Below, in pieces: positions 1-8,550 of a DNA stretch of 64,000 nt (the stretch's first letter is position 1; the number at the start of each line of letters is the position of its first letter). The translations under genes were made by a program, and so were the position numbers. Source of the stretch: Gammaproteobacteria bacterium (GTDB lineage Bacteria > Pseudomonadota > Gammaproteobacteria > SZUA-152); NCBI GenBank assembly GCA_032250735.1, contig JAVVEP010000014.1, positions 1 to 64,000 of the forward strand. Direction: 5' to 3'. A model generated the notes under the pieces. That model ran no database searches and was not told the origin of the DNA. It saw nothing but the letters and a program-made list of their open reading frames with translations.

Positions 1-158
1 ACCCCGACCACCAGGTTACCAAAGGGGTCAAGGAAATGTGGCACACCGGCCGCAGCCAGCTGTTGACGGACACAGCGCACCACGTGTTGCTCACGAAACG
101 GCGCCGCGGGCTGACGCAGGATATCCTTAAGCTGGGAGAGGCGTTTTGCGGTCAGCAT
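1..158 (-). CDS. Partial metallopeptidase (M42/M20/M28-like), N-terminus only
   Basis: The reading frame starts with ATG at 158 on the minus strand and runs off the left edge of the window, giving about 52 residues. The visible part begins MLTAKRLSQLKDILRQPAAP and continues to a GNLVVG segment. A helix containing 'PAAPFREQHVVRCV' followed by 'DPFGNLVVG' resembles the N-terminus of M42/M20-type aminopeptidases, in which an opening helix is followed by a D-x-x-G-N strand. The metal ligands lie outside the window, so the family call is an inference. The gene is co-oriented with the bactofilin upstream of it, with a gap of about 120 bases. Confidence 0.5.
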   Translation of the reverse strand, partial: MLTAKRLSQLKDILRQPAAPFREQHVVRCVRQQLAAAGVPHFLDPFGNLVVG

Positions 159-253
159 GGGTCAAAAAGAATGGGGCAATGACAATTGATGGCTGGTGAT
201 GATGGCTGAAGGGTTTAGCGTTAAAGGAAAGGCTGGAGACGGAGTCGATAACA

Positions 254-272
254 CCGGGCGCGATTTGCCCGG
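254..272 (-). terminator. Possible weak terminator hairpin after bactofilin
   Basis: A 6-bp GC-rich stem (CCGGGC/GCCCGG) with a 7-nt loop lies seven bases beyond the bactofilin stop codon. The T-tract after it is poor, so it may be a weak terminator or just an RNA-stabilising hairpin. Confidence 0.35.
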
Positions 273-278
273 CACCCA

Positions 279-692
279 CTACAGGGCATCGCGCTGATCC
301 GTGAAGCGCTGCACCTGGCCCATGTGGATCTCACCATCGTGCACCGCCCCTTCGGCGATGGCGATGACCGGGCTGGTCAGGCTGCCGCGAATCTGCGCCG
401 TGGACAGGATCTCGATTTTTTCCTGTGCGATGACCGTGCCCTCAAGCCGGCCGGCGATCACCACATTTTTGGCCGTGACATCCCCCAGCCAGGCACCGCC
501 CTCGCCGATCACCAGGGTACCGTTCAACTGACTGTCGCCCTCGACGCGACCGAGTACAATGGTGTGGCCCTCCCCGCCGATGGTGCCGGTAAATACACTG
601 CCGGGGCCGACACTGGTGGTGAATCCGTTCACACTGTCCAGACTGCGACGCCCCTTGCTGCTGGCCAGATTAATTTTCGGTTCTTTGGTCAC
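279..692 (-). CDS. Bactofilin (polymer-forming cytoskeletal protein)
   Basis: This 137-residue protein is a bactofilin (DUF583 family). These proteins polymerise without nucleotide into cytosolic or membrane-associated filaments and act as scaffolds for cell-shape, polarity or envelope enzymes. A short polar N-terminal tail (about 1-35) precedes a right-handed beta-helix core of about 90 residues. Its rungs repeat every 17-18 residues, with segments such as 'GTIGGEGHTIVLGRVEGD' and 'VVIAGRLEGTVIAQEKIEI'. The start is GTG with only a weak Shine-Dalgarno. No peptidoglycan hydrolase lies next to it inside the window; the truncated peptidase downstream is the only candidate partner. Confidence 0.85.
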   Translation of the reverse strand: MTKEPKINLASSKGRRSLDSVNGFTTSVGPGSVFTGTIGGEGHTIVLGRVEGDSQLNGTLVIGEGGAWLGDVTAKNVVIAGRLEGTVIAQEKIEILSTAQIRGSLTSPVIAIAEGAVHDGEIHMGQVQRFTDQRDAL

Positions 693-805
693 AGGATGCT
701 CACAGGTTTCTCAGACAATTCCCACAGAGTGCTTTACTCACAGGGGGTCCTTTAATAAATTCACCATCGGTTTCACAGATAGCTGTCGCCCAATCACCAA
801 GGCCT

Positions 806-2023
806 TCAGCCACTAAAGCGCTGAAAGACCAGGCAGGCATTGGTGCCGCCGAAACCAAAGCTGTTTGACATCACCGTATTGAGCTTCACATCGTCAATCC
901 GCGTCTGCACCACCGGCATGCCTTTGGCCTCTGCGTCCAAATTCTCAATATTGGCCGAGGCGGCGACGAAATCCCCTTCCATCATCAGCAGGGAATAGAT
1001 GGCCTCATTGACACCGGCCCCGCCGAGCGCGTGCCCGGTCAGTGATTTGGTGGAGCTGATATGAGGGATGGTGTCGGCAAACACCTCCCGGATCGCGGCC
1101 AGTTCCTTGGTATCACCGACCGGCGTGCTGGTGCCGTGGGCGTTAATGTAATCGATACTGCCCTCGACGCTTGCCAGCGCCTGCTGCATGCAGCGGACGG
1201 CGCCCTCACCCGAGGGTTGCACCATGTCGTATCCATCGCAGGTCGCCCCGTAACCCACCAGCTCGGCGTAGATCTTCGCGCCACGCCGTTTGGCGTGCTC
1301 CAGTTCTTCCAGTACCAACAGACCCCCGCCCCCGGAAATCACGAATCCGTCGCGGTCCGCATCATAGGCGCGTGACGCCTTTTCGGGCGTGTCATTGTAT
1401 TTGGAAGACAACGCGCCCATGGCATCAAATAGCACGCTTTGGGTCCAATGCAGCTCTTCGCCACCACCGGCGAAGACCATGTCCTGCTTGCCCATCTGGA
1501 TGAGCTCCATGGCATTGCCAATGCAGTGCGCGCTGGTGGAGCAGGCCGAACTGATGGAATAGCTCACGCCTTTCACCTTGAAGGCGGTGCCCAGACAGGC
1601 CGACGTGGTGCTGCCCATGGTGCGCGGCACCATAAATGGCCCCACCTTGCGCACGCCCTTGGAGCGCAGCAGGTCTGCCGCCAACACGGTATTTTCGGTG
1701 GATGCGCCCCCCGAGCCAACGATCAGCCCGGTGCGCGGATTCGAGATATGTTCTTCGCTGAGGCCGGCATCCGCGACCGCCTCCTGCATGGCGATATAAT
1801 TAAAGGCCGCCGCATCGCCCATAAAGCGCCGCAACTTGCGATCGATCAATGCCTCGGTATCCAGATTCACCGCACCATGCACATGGCTGCGAAAACCGAG
1901 ATCGGCATACTCCTGGCTAAAGCTGATCCCCGAGCGTCCCTCGCGCAGGGAAGCGGACACCTCTTGCTTGTTATTACCGATGCTGGAGACAATACCCAGT
2001 CCAGTGACGACGACACGTTTCAA
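806..2023 (-). CDS. fabB: 3-oxoacyl-[ACP] synthase I (FabB)
   Basis: Condensing enzyme of type II fatty acid synthesis. It extends acyl-ACP with malonyl-ACP in the cytoplasm and, with FabA, is the branch that makes unsaturated fatty acids. At 405 residues it has the normal KAS I length. The catalytic cysteine sits in '[12 protein letters not shown]' and the two active-site histidines in '[11 protein letters not shown]' and '[11 protein letters not shown]'. The Gly-rich C-terminus '[13 protein letters not shown]' is typical. It follows fabA by 33 bases on the same strand, the usual fabA-fabB operon, so the two are probably co-transcribed. FabF is the alternative within the family, but the fabA linkage favours FabB. 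Confidence 0.95.
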   Translation of the reverse strand: MKRVVVTGLGIVSSIGNNKQEVSASLREGRSGISFSQEYADLGFRSHVHGAVNLDTEALIDRKLRRFMGDAAAFNYIAMQEAVADAGLSEEHISNPRTGLIVGSGGASTENTVLAADLLRSKGVRKVGPFMVPRTMGSTTSACLGTAFKVKGVSYSISSACSTSAHCIGNAMELIQMGKQDMVFAGGGEELHWTQSVLFDAMGALSSKYNDTPEKASRAYDADRDGFVISGGGGLLVLEELEHAKRRGAKIYAELVGYGATCDGYDMVQPSGEGAVRCMQQALASVEGSIDYINAHGTSTPVGDTKELAAIREVFADTIPHISSTKSLTGHALGGAGVNEAIYSLLMMEGDFVAASANIENLDAEAKGMPVVQTRIDDVKLNTVMSNSFGFGGTNACLVFQRFSG

Positions 2024-2056
2024 TGCTATTTCCTCTTGCCTGTTATTCCCACGTTC

Positions 2057-2572
2057 TCAGAAATCTTCGGTCGAAGTGAACAGCCCCACACGTAAATCGG
2101 CGGCGCTGTAGATCTCTCGTCCGTCAACTTCCATTGTCGCGTTACCAATTCCCATTACCAGTTTGCGCAAAATCACGCGTTTCATATTAATACGATAGGT
2201 GACTTTTTTATTTTCGGGAGTCACCTGACCAAAAAATTTCACCTCGCCGGCGCCCAGCGCGCGGCCACGCCCAGGTCCACCCATCCAGCCCAGGAAGAAG
2301 CCGATCAGCTGCCACATGGCATCCACACCCAGGCAACCCGGCATCACCGGATCATTGTGGAAATGACAGCCGAAAAACCACAGATCAGGGGTAATATCCA
2401 GCTCGGCGATGATCTCCCCCTTGCCGAACTCACCCCCTTCATCGGAGATCCGGATCACCCGATCAAACATCAACATCGGCGGCAACGGCAGCTGTGCATT
2501 GCCTGGCCCGTACATTTCCCCACGCCCGCAGGCCAATAACTCTTCCCGTGTAAACTGAGATTGCTTAGACAT
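2057..2572 (-). CDS. fabA: 3-hydroxydecanoyl-[ACP] dehydratase/isomerase (FabA)
   Basis: Bifunctional dehydratase that also isomerises trans-2- to cis-3-decenoyl-ACP, the committed step of anaerobic-type unsaturated fatty acid synthesis. The 171-residue length is exactly that of the family. The active-site His lies in '[17 protein letters not shown]', followed by the conserved acidic residue in 'GVDAMWQL'. The first gene of the fabA-fabB pair. The ATG is preceded by an AT-rich stretch (TTTAAAATAT) and lacks a strong Shine-Dalgarno. A long inverted repeat lies 40-96 bases upstream. Confidence 0.96.
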   Translation of the reverse strand: MSKQSQFTREELLACGRGEMYGPGNAQLPLPPMLMFDRVIRISDEGGEFGKGEIIAELDITPDLWFFGCHFHNDPVMPGCLGVDAMWQLIGFFLGWMGGPGRGRALGAGEVKFFGQVTPENKKVTYRINMKRVILRKLVMGIGNATMEVDGREIYSAADLRVGLFTSTEDF

Positions 2573-2610
2573 ATATTTTAAACACCATTCGATATGGCCC
2601 CTCCCAGGAT

Positions 2611-2668
2611 TATCGGGACCGTTTGTTATTTAATACCTGATTTCCAGCGATGGCTGGCGGTCCCGATA
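2611..2668. repeat. 11-bp inverted repeat upstream of fabA
   Basis: TATCGGGACCG at 2611-2621 pairs perfectly with CGGTCCCGATA at 2658-2668 across a 36-nt spacer. It lies between the end of the calcium-repeat gene (2856) and the fabA start (2572). There is no T-run, so a simple terminator is unlikely. It could be an operator or a leader hairpin for fabA-fabB. It does not obviously match the E. coli FabR or FadR sites as I remember them. Confidence 0.5.
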
Positions 2669-2855
2669 GCGCCAACAACGATGCTGCGAGGCCGATTTTA
2701 CACAAAAGCGTATCAACGTCAGCCATGCCGCAATAAATGACCGGCTAGACTACCACATCAACTGCGGCTTTTGGACACTATCCGTGCGGAAACTGGCTAA
2801 GGGCAAGCATCTGTTAATCAACAAGTAATTAGACTAAAGCCAATCCCTGGTCGAC

Positions 2856-3434
2856 TCATTGCGGGGCCGTCGGGCGGCTGTCGGGATTGGCAGGATCCGT
2901 GCCGGCGGCGACCTCCTCCCCATCCCAGGCGCCATCGCCATCGCTGTCGACCAGTGTGGGCGAGGTCATATATCGGCGTACTTCCACAAAATCGCCCACG
3001 CCATCAAAGTCACTGTCCACTCTTTGCGGATCCGAGCCCAGCTCGCGTTCCTCGTGATTGGTCAGCCCATCCCCGTCCAGATCGTTATAGCGGGGGTCCT
3101 GTGGATCCGGCCGGCTACCTGCCTCGGTCGGATCAGAGCCCAGCCGCACCTCGACACCATCCAGATAACCGTCGCCATCGGTATCCGCGACCAGGGGCAG
3201 GGTCCAGTATTCATTGACCTCCAGCCCATCGGCCAGGCCATCCGTATCGGTGTCGGCAAACTGGGAGTCGGTTTTATAAATGCGGGCCTCTTCAAGATCG
3301 GTCAGGCCATCACCATCCGAATCCAGCGTATCGCGCATTGCGGCTGAGTCGGCCCAGCCCGGGGTGATTACAGCGACCAGACCGGCGAAAAGCAGGCAGA
3401 CCCGGCACAGCAGCTGTAGACAGGCTATCGACAT
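2856..3434 (-). CDS. Secreted thrombospondin type 3-like calcium-repeat protein
   Basis: A 192-residue exported protein. Residues 1 to about 28 form a signal peptide (hydrophobic core 'LLCRVCLLFAGLVAVITPGWA'-like, ending in ADS). The rest is six repeats built on D-x-D-x-D-G-x-x-D, for example DSDGDGLTDLEE, DTDTDGLADG, DTDGDGYLDG, DLDGDGLTNHEE, DSDFDGVGD and DSDGDGAWDG. Such acidic loops bind calcium in thrombospondin type 3 and dockerin-like repeats. There is no catalytic domain and no sortase or C-terminal membrane anchor, so it is probably a free periplasmic or secreted calcium-stabilised spacer. It is co-oriented with relA, 30 bases downstream of it. The biological role is unknown. Confidence 0.75.
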   Translation of the reverse strand: MSIACLQLLCRVCLLFAGLVAVITPGWADSAAMRDTLDSDGDGLTDLEEARIYKTDSQFADTDTDGLADGLEVNEYWTLPLVADTDGDGYLDGVEVRLGSDPTEAGSRPDPQDPRYNDLDGDGLTNHEERELGSDPQRVDSDFDGVGDFVEVRRYMTSPTLVDSDGDGAWDGEEVAAGTDPANPDSRPTAPQ

Positions 3435-3464
3435 TAACGGCTAGCCCCGATGACAGGGATGGCA

Positions 3465-5627
3465 TTACACATACTTACGCGATGCCTCCATCACGTTTGG
3501 GAGCTGCTCAAGCTTGAGCAATGCCTGACTCAGCTGCTCGACATCGCTCACATCCATGCGCAGGGTCATGGTCGCAATATGAGTGGCATGATGGGTGGCG
3601 GTATTCACCGCGGTCACATTCAGCCCCGCATTGCTCAACACCTCGGTAATATCGCGCAACAGGCCCTGGCGATCAAAGGCGCGCACATGAATATCCACCT
3701 CGTAGGTTTGCGGGCGTCCATGGCTCCATTCAACCTCAATGAGGCGTTCAGGCTCCTGTCGCTTAAGACGCAGGACATTTCGGCAATCATTGCGATGTAC
3801 GGTCACGCCATGACCGCGGGTGATGTAACCGACGATAGCGTCATAGGGCAGCGGCTTGCAACAACCGGCGAGCTGCGTCACCAGGTCCCCCACGCCCATA
3901 ATGCACACATTTCCGGTATCCGAAGCGGCTGCCTGCGTTTTGCGCGCGGATGGCAGCGGCGAGGTCGGCGGCAATATGTACTCGGCAAGTCGATGGGCGA
4001 TTTGCGACCCGGTGATGTCACCACAACCGGCTGCGGCCAGAAAATCATCGGTTGACGCAAATTTGAAGCGTTTCGCCAGGACATCGAGTCCAATGTCAGA
4101 CACGCCCAGCCGATGAAACTCTTTCTCAATAAAGCTCCGGCCATGAATGACATTATTGGCATAGTCTTGCTGACGGAACCAACCGCGCACCTTGGCGCGG
4201 GCGCGTGGATTTGTCAGGTAATGGAGATGGGGGTTCAGCCAGTCCCGGCTGGGCGTACCCCTCTTCGAGGTCAATATTTCGACCTGTTCGCCATTCTTCA
4301 AGACATAGGCAATGGGTACAATTTTACCGTTGACCTTTGCGCCCCGGTAGCCATGCCCCACATCGGTATGAATATGATAGGCAAAATCCAGGGGTGTGGA
4401 GCCCTTGGCCAGATCCACCACCTCACCCTGTGGGGTTAAGACGTAAACCCGGTCATGAAAAACCTCCGACTTGAACCGATCGATAAAATCTTCCGTATCC
4501 CGGTCTTCGTCTTTCCACTCGAGTATTTGTCGCAACCAGGAAATGCGTTCACGATAATCATTGTCCTGCCGGCCCCCCTCTTTATAGCCCCAATGGGCTG
4601 CCACACCATGTTCGGAATGCTGGTGCATCTCATGGGTGCGGATCTGGATTTCCAGTGTTTTTCCGGCGGGCCCCATTACTGCAGTGTGTAACGACTGATA
4701 CATATTGCCCTTGGGTGAGGCAATATAATCATCAAACTCGCTACGGATCGGGTGCCACAGCGTGTGCACCAGTCCCAGCACGGCATAACAGGCCGCAACA
4801 TCATCGACCAGGACACGCACCGCGCGCACATCAAACAGGTTCTGAAAGTCCATGGACTTTCCCTTCATCTTGCGCCAGATGCTGTAGATGTGTTTTGGAC
4901 GGCCCATGACCTCCCCGTCAACACCGGCAAGCTGCAATTCCCGGCGCAACGTCTTCACAACCTCGGCAATATAGTTTTCGCGATCTTCACGGCGCTCATC
5001 GAGCAAGCCCGCAATGCGCTGATAATCATCCGGCTCAAGAAAACGGAAACTCAAGTCCTCCAGCTCCCACTTCAGCTGCCAGATCCCCAGGCGATTGGCG
5101 AGCGGTGCAAAAATATCCATCGTCTCCGTTGCCATGCGGCGTTTTGCTTCATCGGGCATTTTTTTTAGCTCGCGCATAATCTGCACACGCTCGGCCAACT
5201 TTATTAACACCACGCGCACATCTTCCGCCATGCCCAGCAGGAGTTTTCTTAATCCTTCCAGGTAGCGTTTGTCGGCAGCCGACCCGTCGGCCTGCGACTT
5301 GTATTCATCAACGATATTAAGTTTATGGACTCCCTCCACCAGACTGGCGACGCCGGCACTAAACAGGGTTTCGAGCTGCTCAGTGGGCAACATGGCCTGA
5401 GGTATGCTGCAAAAAAATGCAGCGACCAGTGGTTCGGTATCCACCCGCAATGCCAATAATATCTCTACGATTCCCGTTGCATGCGACAACAGGGGTTTTA
5501 CTGACACACCCTGTGATGTGGCCAGTTCTTCGACCAGTTTATACGCACGCTGCAGCGCATCATGGGCACCTTCCGGGAGCTGCTCATCGATTTTATGAAT
5601 CCAGGGGATGGTCGCAAGATCATTCAT
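3465..5627 (-). CDS. relA: RelA-type (p)ppGpp synthetase
   Basis: Ribosome-associated GTP pyrophosphokinase of the stringent response, making (p)ppGpp from ATP and GTP/GDP when uncharged tRNA accumulates. About 720 residues, close to E. coli RelA (744). The order is: degenerate hydrolase domain (about 30-180), synthetase domain (about 220-345, with 'YQSLHTAVMGP' and 'EIQIRTHEMHQHSEHGVAAHW'), TGS domain (about 385-450) and C-terminal ACT domain (about 640-720). The HD metal pair of active SpoT hydrolases is missing: the equivalent region reads 'VEILLALRVDTEPLVAAFFCSI'. That marks it as RelA rather than a bifunctional Rsh. I chose ATG at 5627; a TTG at 5669 is also in frame, and neither has a strong Shine-Dalgarno. 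Confidence 0.93.
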   Translation of the reverse strand: MNDLATIPWIHKIDEQLPEGAHDALQRAYKLVEELATSQGVSVKPLLSHATGIVEILLALRVDTEPLVAAFFCSIPQAMLPTEQLETLFSAGVASLVEGVHKLNIVDEYKSQADGSAADKRYLEGLRKLLLGMAEDVRVVLIKLAERVQIMRELKKMPDEAKRRMATETMDIFAPLANRLGIWQLKWELEDLSFRFLEPDDYQRIAGLLDERREDRENYIAEVVKTLRRELQLAGVDGEVMGRPKHIYSIWRKMKGKSMDFQNLFDVRAVRVLVDDVAACYAVLGLVHTLWHPIRSEFDDYIASPKGNMYQSLHTAVMGPAGKTLEIQIRTHEMHQHSEHGVAAHWGYKEGGRQDNDYRERISWLRQILEWKDEDRDTEDFIDRFKSEVFHDRVYVLTPQGEVVDLAKGSTPLDFAYHIHTDVGHGYRGAKVNGKIVPIAYVLKNGEQVEILTSKRGTPSRDWLNPHLHYLTNPRARAKVRGWFRQQDYANNVIHGRSFIEKEFHRLGVSDIGLDVLAKRFKFASTDDFLAAAGCGDITGSQIAHRLAEYILPPTSPLPSARKTQAAASDTGNVCIMGVGDLVTQLAGCCKPLPYDAIVGYITRGHGVTVHRNDCRNVLRLKRQEPERLIEVEWSHGRPQTYEVDIHVRAFDRQGLLRDITEVLSNAGLNVTAVNTATHHATHIATMTLRMDVSDVEQLSQALLKLEQLPNVMEASRKYV

Positions 5628-5699
5628 ATTAAGGGGAATATAGCTATGACCGTGTTTGAATGGCTTCAAACATGGCTCAGGTAAAGAATCAAAAGGAAA

Positions 5700-6347
5700 C
5701 TACCAGGCGGCAGGCAGGCGTTCATTAATAGTGATGACTTTGTTTTCCACCGTGATATAACCACCTATAGAGAGGTCACGCAAAATACGGCTGACCATCT
5801 CCCGAGAAGCCCCCACCATGCTGGCAATCTCACGCTGAGTCAGGCGTTGCTGAATGACCTTTTTATCAGCCGATTGCTCGGCCATCTCCAGCAATAGACG
5901 TGCGACTCTGCCATACACATCCATCAAGGCCAAACTGCGGACGTTTTCGGTCAATTCACGTAACCGGCGGGCCAGGCCCCGCATCACTGCCAAGGCCATC
6001 TCCGGATGCTCATTCATGCACCTGTCAAAGGCGGCCTTTGACAAAATGGCCAGCTTGGTCTCCTCTAGGGTCATCACCGATGCCGACCGCGGGGCCTCAT
6101 CCAGAATCGCAAGTTCACCAAAATACTCACCCTTACCCTGCATATTCAGGGTGACCTCCTTGCCCTCCTCATCAGACAAAAAGACCTTCACCTTACCCGA
6201 CAATATGACATACAAAGAGTCCGACCGATCACCTTCACAGATGACCAATGTATTTTTGGGAAAGCTACGGGTGACCGTTAGACCAGAAACTGCCGCCATA
6301 TCAGCAGCGGAAAACCCGGAAAACAATGCAATAGTAGTCAAAGACAC
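5700..6347 (-). CDS. Crp/Fnr-family transcription regulator
   Basis: A 215-residue regulator with an N-terminal cyclic-nucleotide-binding fold (about 15-125, 'GEYFGELAILDEAPRSASVMT', the phosphate-binding-cassette region containing GELAILDEAPRSA) and a C-terminal Crp-type winged helix ('TQREIASMVGASREMVSRIL', with the RExVSR recognition-helix pattern). The GELA...RSA cassette is compatible with cAMP binding. There is no N-terminal cysteine cluster as in FNR, so an iron-sulfur sensor is unlikely. I chose the GTG at 6347 because AGGGAG lies seven bases upstream; a longer frame opens at 6449. It sits upstream of relA on the same strand and is divergent from the gene at 6760. Confidence 0.88.
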   Translation of the reverse strand: MSLTTIALFSGFSAADMAAVSGLTVTRSFPKNTLVICEGDRSDSLYVILSGKVKVFLSDEEGKEVTLNMQGKGEYFGELAILDEAPRSASVMTLEETKLAILSKAAFDRCMNEHPEMALAVMRGLARRLRELTENVRSLALMDVYGRVARLLLEMAEQSADKKVIQQRLTQREIASMVGASREMVSRILRDLSIGGYITVENKVITINERLPAAW

Positions 6348-6759
6348 GTTACAACTCCCTTGTTTACCGTTGAATACGGCGTCTATACAAAGAAGATATT
6401 GTGAAGAAACCAACCCTGAAAAATCACACAATATCTCCGCGACCATCAATCAAAGCGCGTCAGATCAGCGCCCCCCTGCCCGCCTGGCCCCACTGTCGAT
6501 CAAAAGTGACAGCCTGTCCTCGCCAAAATGGGAATATGTCACACGGTAGGTGCGCATAAATACGCCGCCCTCCCCCTCAGAACAACTTATCGTAGGGGCG
6601 TGAAAGGGAAAACGAGGCACGATTGACACGGACGTCATCCCACTCTATAGGGGCGCAGATAGGGGCGCAGGTTTACCCGGTACTCTCCCGTCGACAGCAA
6701 AATCGTTACACAGATTATTCAATACGGCAACCAGGCAGTATCAAGAAGGTCGGCACAGA
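6348..6759. other. Intergenic region with divergent promoters (crp-like / 6760 gene)
   Basis: Stretch of 412 bases with no convincing gene. It separates two divergently transcribed genes and so must carry both promoters. Only the rightward one is clear (6623-6651, listed separately). Short open frames here lack coding character. Confidence 0.6.
6623..6651 (+). promoter_or_regulatory. Sigma-70-type promoter for the 6760 gene
   Basis: Perfect -35 TTGACA (6623-6628), 17-bp spacer, and -10 TATAGG (6646-6651). A perfect 12-bp tandem duplication (ATAGGGGCGCAG at 6647-6658 and 6659-6670) begins inside the -10 element and covers the expected transcription start. The leader to the ATG would be about 100 nt. 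Confidence 0.6.
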
Positions 6760-7395
6760 ATGCCTTTTATGGATAGCACCACACAATTTGCTGAATATTT
6801 ACCCAATTTAATCAGCACCCGCATCACCCAGGACCGTGACAAAGCCGCAATCACAAAAAAACCGATGCGGCCCGATCATGCGACATGGCGAGCGTTTCAG
6901 GCAGGAATGCAGGCTTTACAGAATTATGCACAGCGATCAGCCGCCAATCCCAGGGCAATCGCAAAGGCCAACCTGCAATTACTGCACCGCTCACTCTTAA
7001 GAGATCCGGCCTATATACAGTCTCTCAAAAATGCCAGCAATAGCATGGGCGGATATCGCCTACCAGCCTCATATTGCATTTTTGAGGACAATCATCTCCG
7101 CGCAGAACTGATCAACCTGCAATCGGGAACCACGATTCAACTGAAATCACAGCCTGGCAGCTACGCAATCTATCTGTCGATTCGCGGCAATCCATCGCTC
7201 TACCGGCCGGACAGCACGACCTCAGCACGCAATCACTGGTGGGATCGATATCGTCAGACAAAGCATGAAGAATTTCTAAAAAATGAAGCTGCGGTATTTA
7301 TCTCGTCACTGCAGAAAAGCACCGAAATGCTAACGGCAACCACAAAAGAGTGCATCTTGCTGCGAATACAGATATCGGGAGCGAGCCTGGATTAA
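6760..7395 (+). CDS. Unknown protein, possible degenerate cupin
   Basis: A 211-residue cytosolic protein without signal peptide or membrane helix; I do not recognise it with certainty. Residues 1-90 are mostly helical and polar. Residues about 110-211 read like a cupin of the cysteine-dioxygenase-like type: 'ELINLQSGTTIQLKSQPGSY' is followed by a strand with 'YLSIRG', and 'LTATTKECILLRIQ' closes the fold. In active members the matching segment is L-x-x-G-x-x-I-P-x-H-x-H-P-G-S. Here both histidines are replaced (K and Q) and the third ligand is also absent, so metal-dependent catalysis is not expected. It is monocistronic, divergent from the Crp/Fnr gene, which may regulate it. The fold is an inference. 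Confidence 0.55.
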   Translation: MPFMDSTTQFAEYLPNLISTRITQDRDKAAITKKPMRPDHATWRAFQAGMQALQNYAQRSAANPRAIAKANLQLLHRSLLRDPAYIQSLKNASNSMGGYRLPASYCIFEDNHLRAELINLQSGTTIQLKSQPGSYAIYLSIRGNPSLYRPDSTTSARNHWWDRYRQTKHEEFLKNEAAVFISSLQKSTEMLTATTKECILLRIQISGASLD

Positions 7396-7533
7396 GGCAC
7401 ACAATCTGCGAGAAGGTGATTAGTCGATAATAAGATCCACCAGGGTCAGACAAATGACCTACCCACAATCTGAAAAGAGTATGGGCGGACAATAAACCCG
7501 AAAATACTCGATGCAGTTACCGGCAGCTACCGA

Positions 7534-8550
7534 CTAACCGTCTGCCTTCGAAACAATATACCGATCACGTCCAGATTCCTTCGCCTGATAAAGCGCCTCA
7601 TCGGCCAAGGCGATGAGATCGGTAGGCGATGAACTCTCACAGGCAACCCGGCTTGTAATGCCTAAGCTTATCGTCAAATACTCTGCCACCTCGGAATGGG
7701 CATGCGGAATCTTTAACGAGCGTATCTTTTTACACAATTCGTCGGCGAGCTTAATCGCGCCATCAATGTCCGTGTTCGGCAATACTACCACGAACTCTTC
7801 ACCACCATAGCGGGCCACAAGGTCAGCGGGACGGTGCACCACTTCACTCAGCGCAGAGGCAACCTGGCGCAGGCAACCATCACCGGCCAGATGGCCATAA
7901 TTGTCGTTATAGGGTTTAAAAAAATCAATATCCAGCAAAATGAGCGACAAAACAGTGTTATCGCGCGCGGAACGCAGGCATTCATTTACAACAAATTCGT
8001 CAAAGCGCCGTCGATTCGCAATACCAGTCAGGCCATCCAGACAGGTCAATTTCTGTAACTCGGCATTGCTATGTTCAAGCTCTACCTGGAGTTCACGCAA
8101 TGCCTTGAATGCATCATCACGTTGCAATTGCGTAAGGTAGCTTTTGGAGTGGGCTCGAATCCGAGCCACCAGTTCAATTTTATCAGGCAATTTCACCAGA
8201 TAATCATTGGCACCCCGTTCAAAGGCAAGGCTTTTTGCATGAGGATCTTCCTTGGTTGACAGCACAATGATCGGAATATTGTGCGTCCTGGCATCTTCTT
8301 TATAAGCCTTGACCAGAGCATAACCATCAATCTCAGGCATGATAAGATCCTGCAATATAATCGTTGGCCGAGTATCGACGGCCATCTGGACGGCTTTCCC
8401 AGGATCATTACAGTAATGAAATTCGATATCGGCTTCATCGACGAGCATGCGTCGGATTCCTTCCGCCACCATCATCTGATCATCAACCAGCAAAACCACT
8501 GCCTTACCGGGTTGAGGCACAGCAATTCCAGTTTTTTCGTCAATACTCAT
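7534..8550 (-). CDS. wspR: WspR-like response regulator with diguanylate cyclase (REC-GGDEF)
   Basis: Output protein of the Wsp-type pathway: phosphorylation of its receiver would activate synthesis of cyclic-di-GMP from two GTP. 338 residues: receiver at about 15-135 with phospho-acceptor Asp in 'ILQDLIMPEIDGYALV' and the conserved Lys in 'DYLVKLPDK', then a helical stalk with 'LQVELEHSNAELQKLTCLDGLTG', then a GGDEF domain at about 165-335. The active site is 'YGGEEF' and an RxxD inhibitory site (RPAD) lies five residues before it, so product feedback should be intact. Its ATG overlaps the wspF stop (ATGA), so translation is coupled. It is the last gene of the operon, as in Pseudomonas. Confidence 0.92.
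   Translation of the reverse strand: MSIDEKTGIAVPQPGKAVVLLVDDQMMVAEGIRRMLVDEADIEFHYCNDPGKAVQMAVDTRPTIILQDLIMPEIDGYALVKAYKEDARTHNIPIIVLSTKEDPHAKSLAFERGANDYLVKLPDKIELVARIRAHSKSYLTQLQRDDAFKALRELQVELEHSNAELQKLTCLDGLTGIANRRRFDEFVVNECLRSARDNTVLSLILLDIDFFKPYNDNYGHLAGDGCLRQVASALSEVVHRPADLVARYGGEEFVVVLPNTDIDGAIKLADELCKKIRSLKIPHAHSEVAEYLTISLGITSRVACESSSPTDLIALADEALYQAKESGRDRYIVSKADG

Noticed and set aside
1439..2095. 218-residue plus-strand frame opposite fabB
   Set aside because: Antisense shadow; no recognisable protein features.
3465..5627. Bifunctional SpoT/Rsh
   Set aside because: The HD metal motif of the hydrolase domain is missing.
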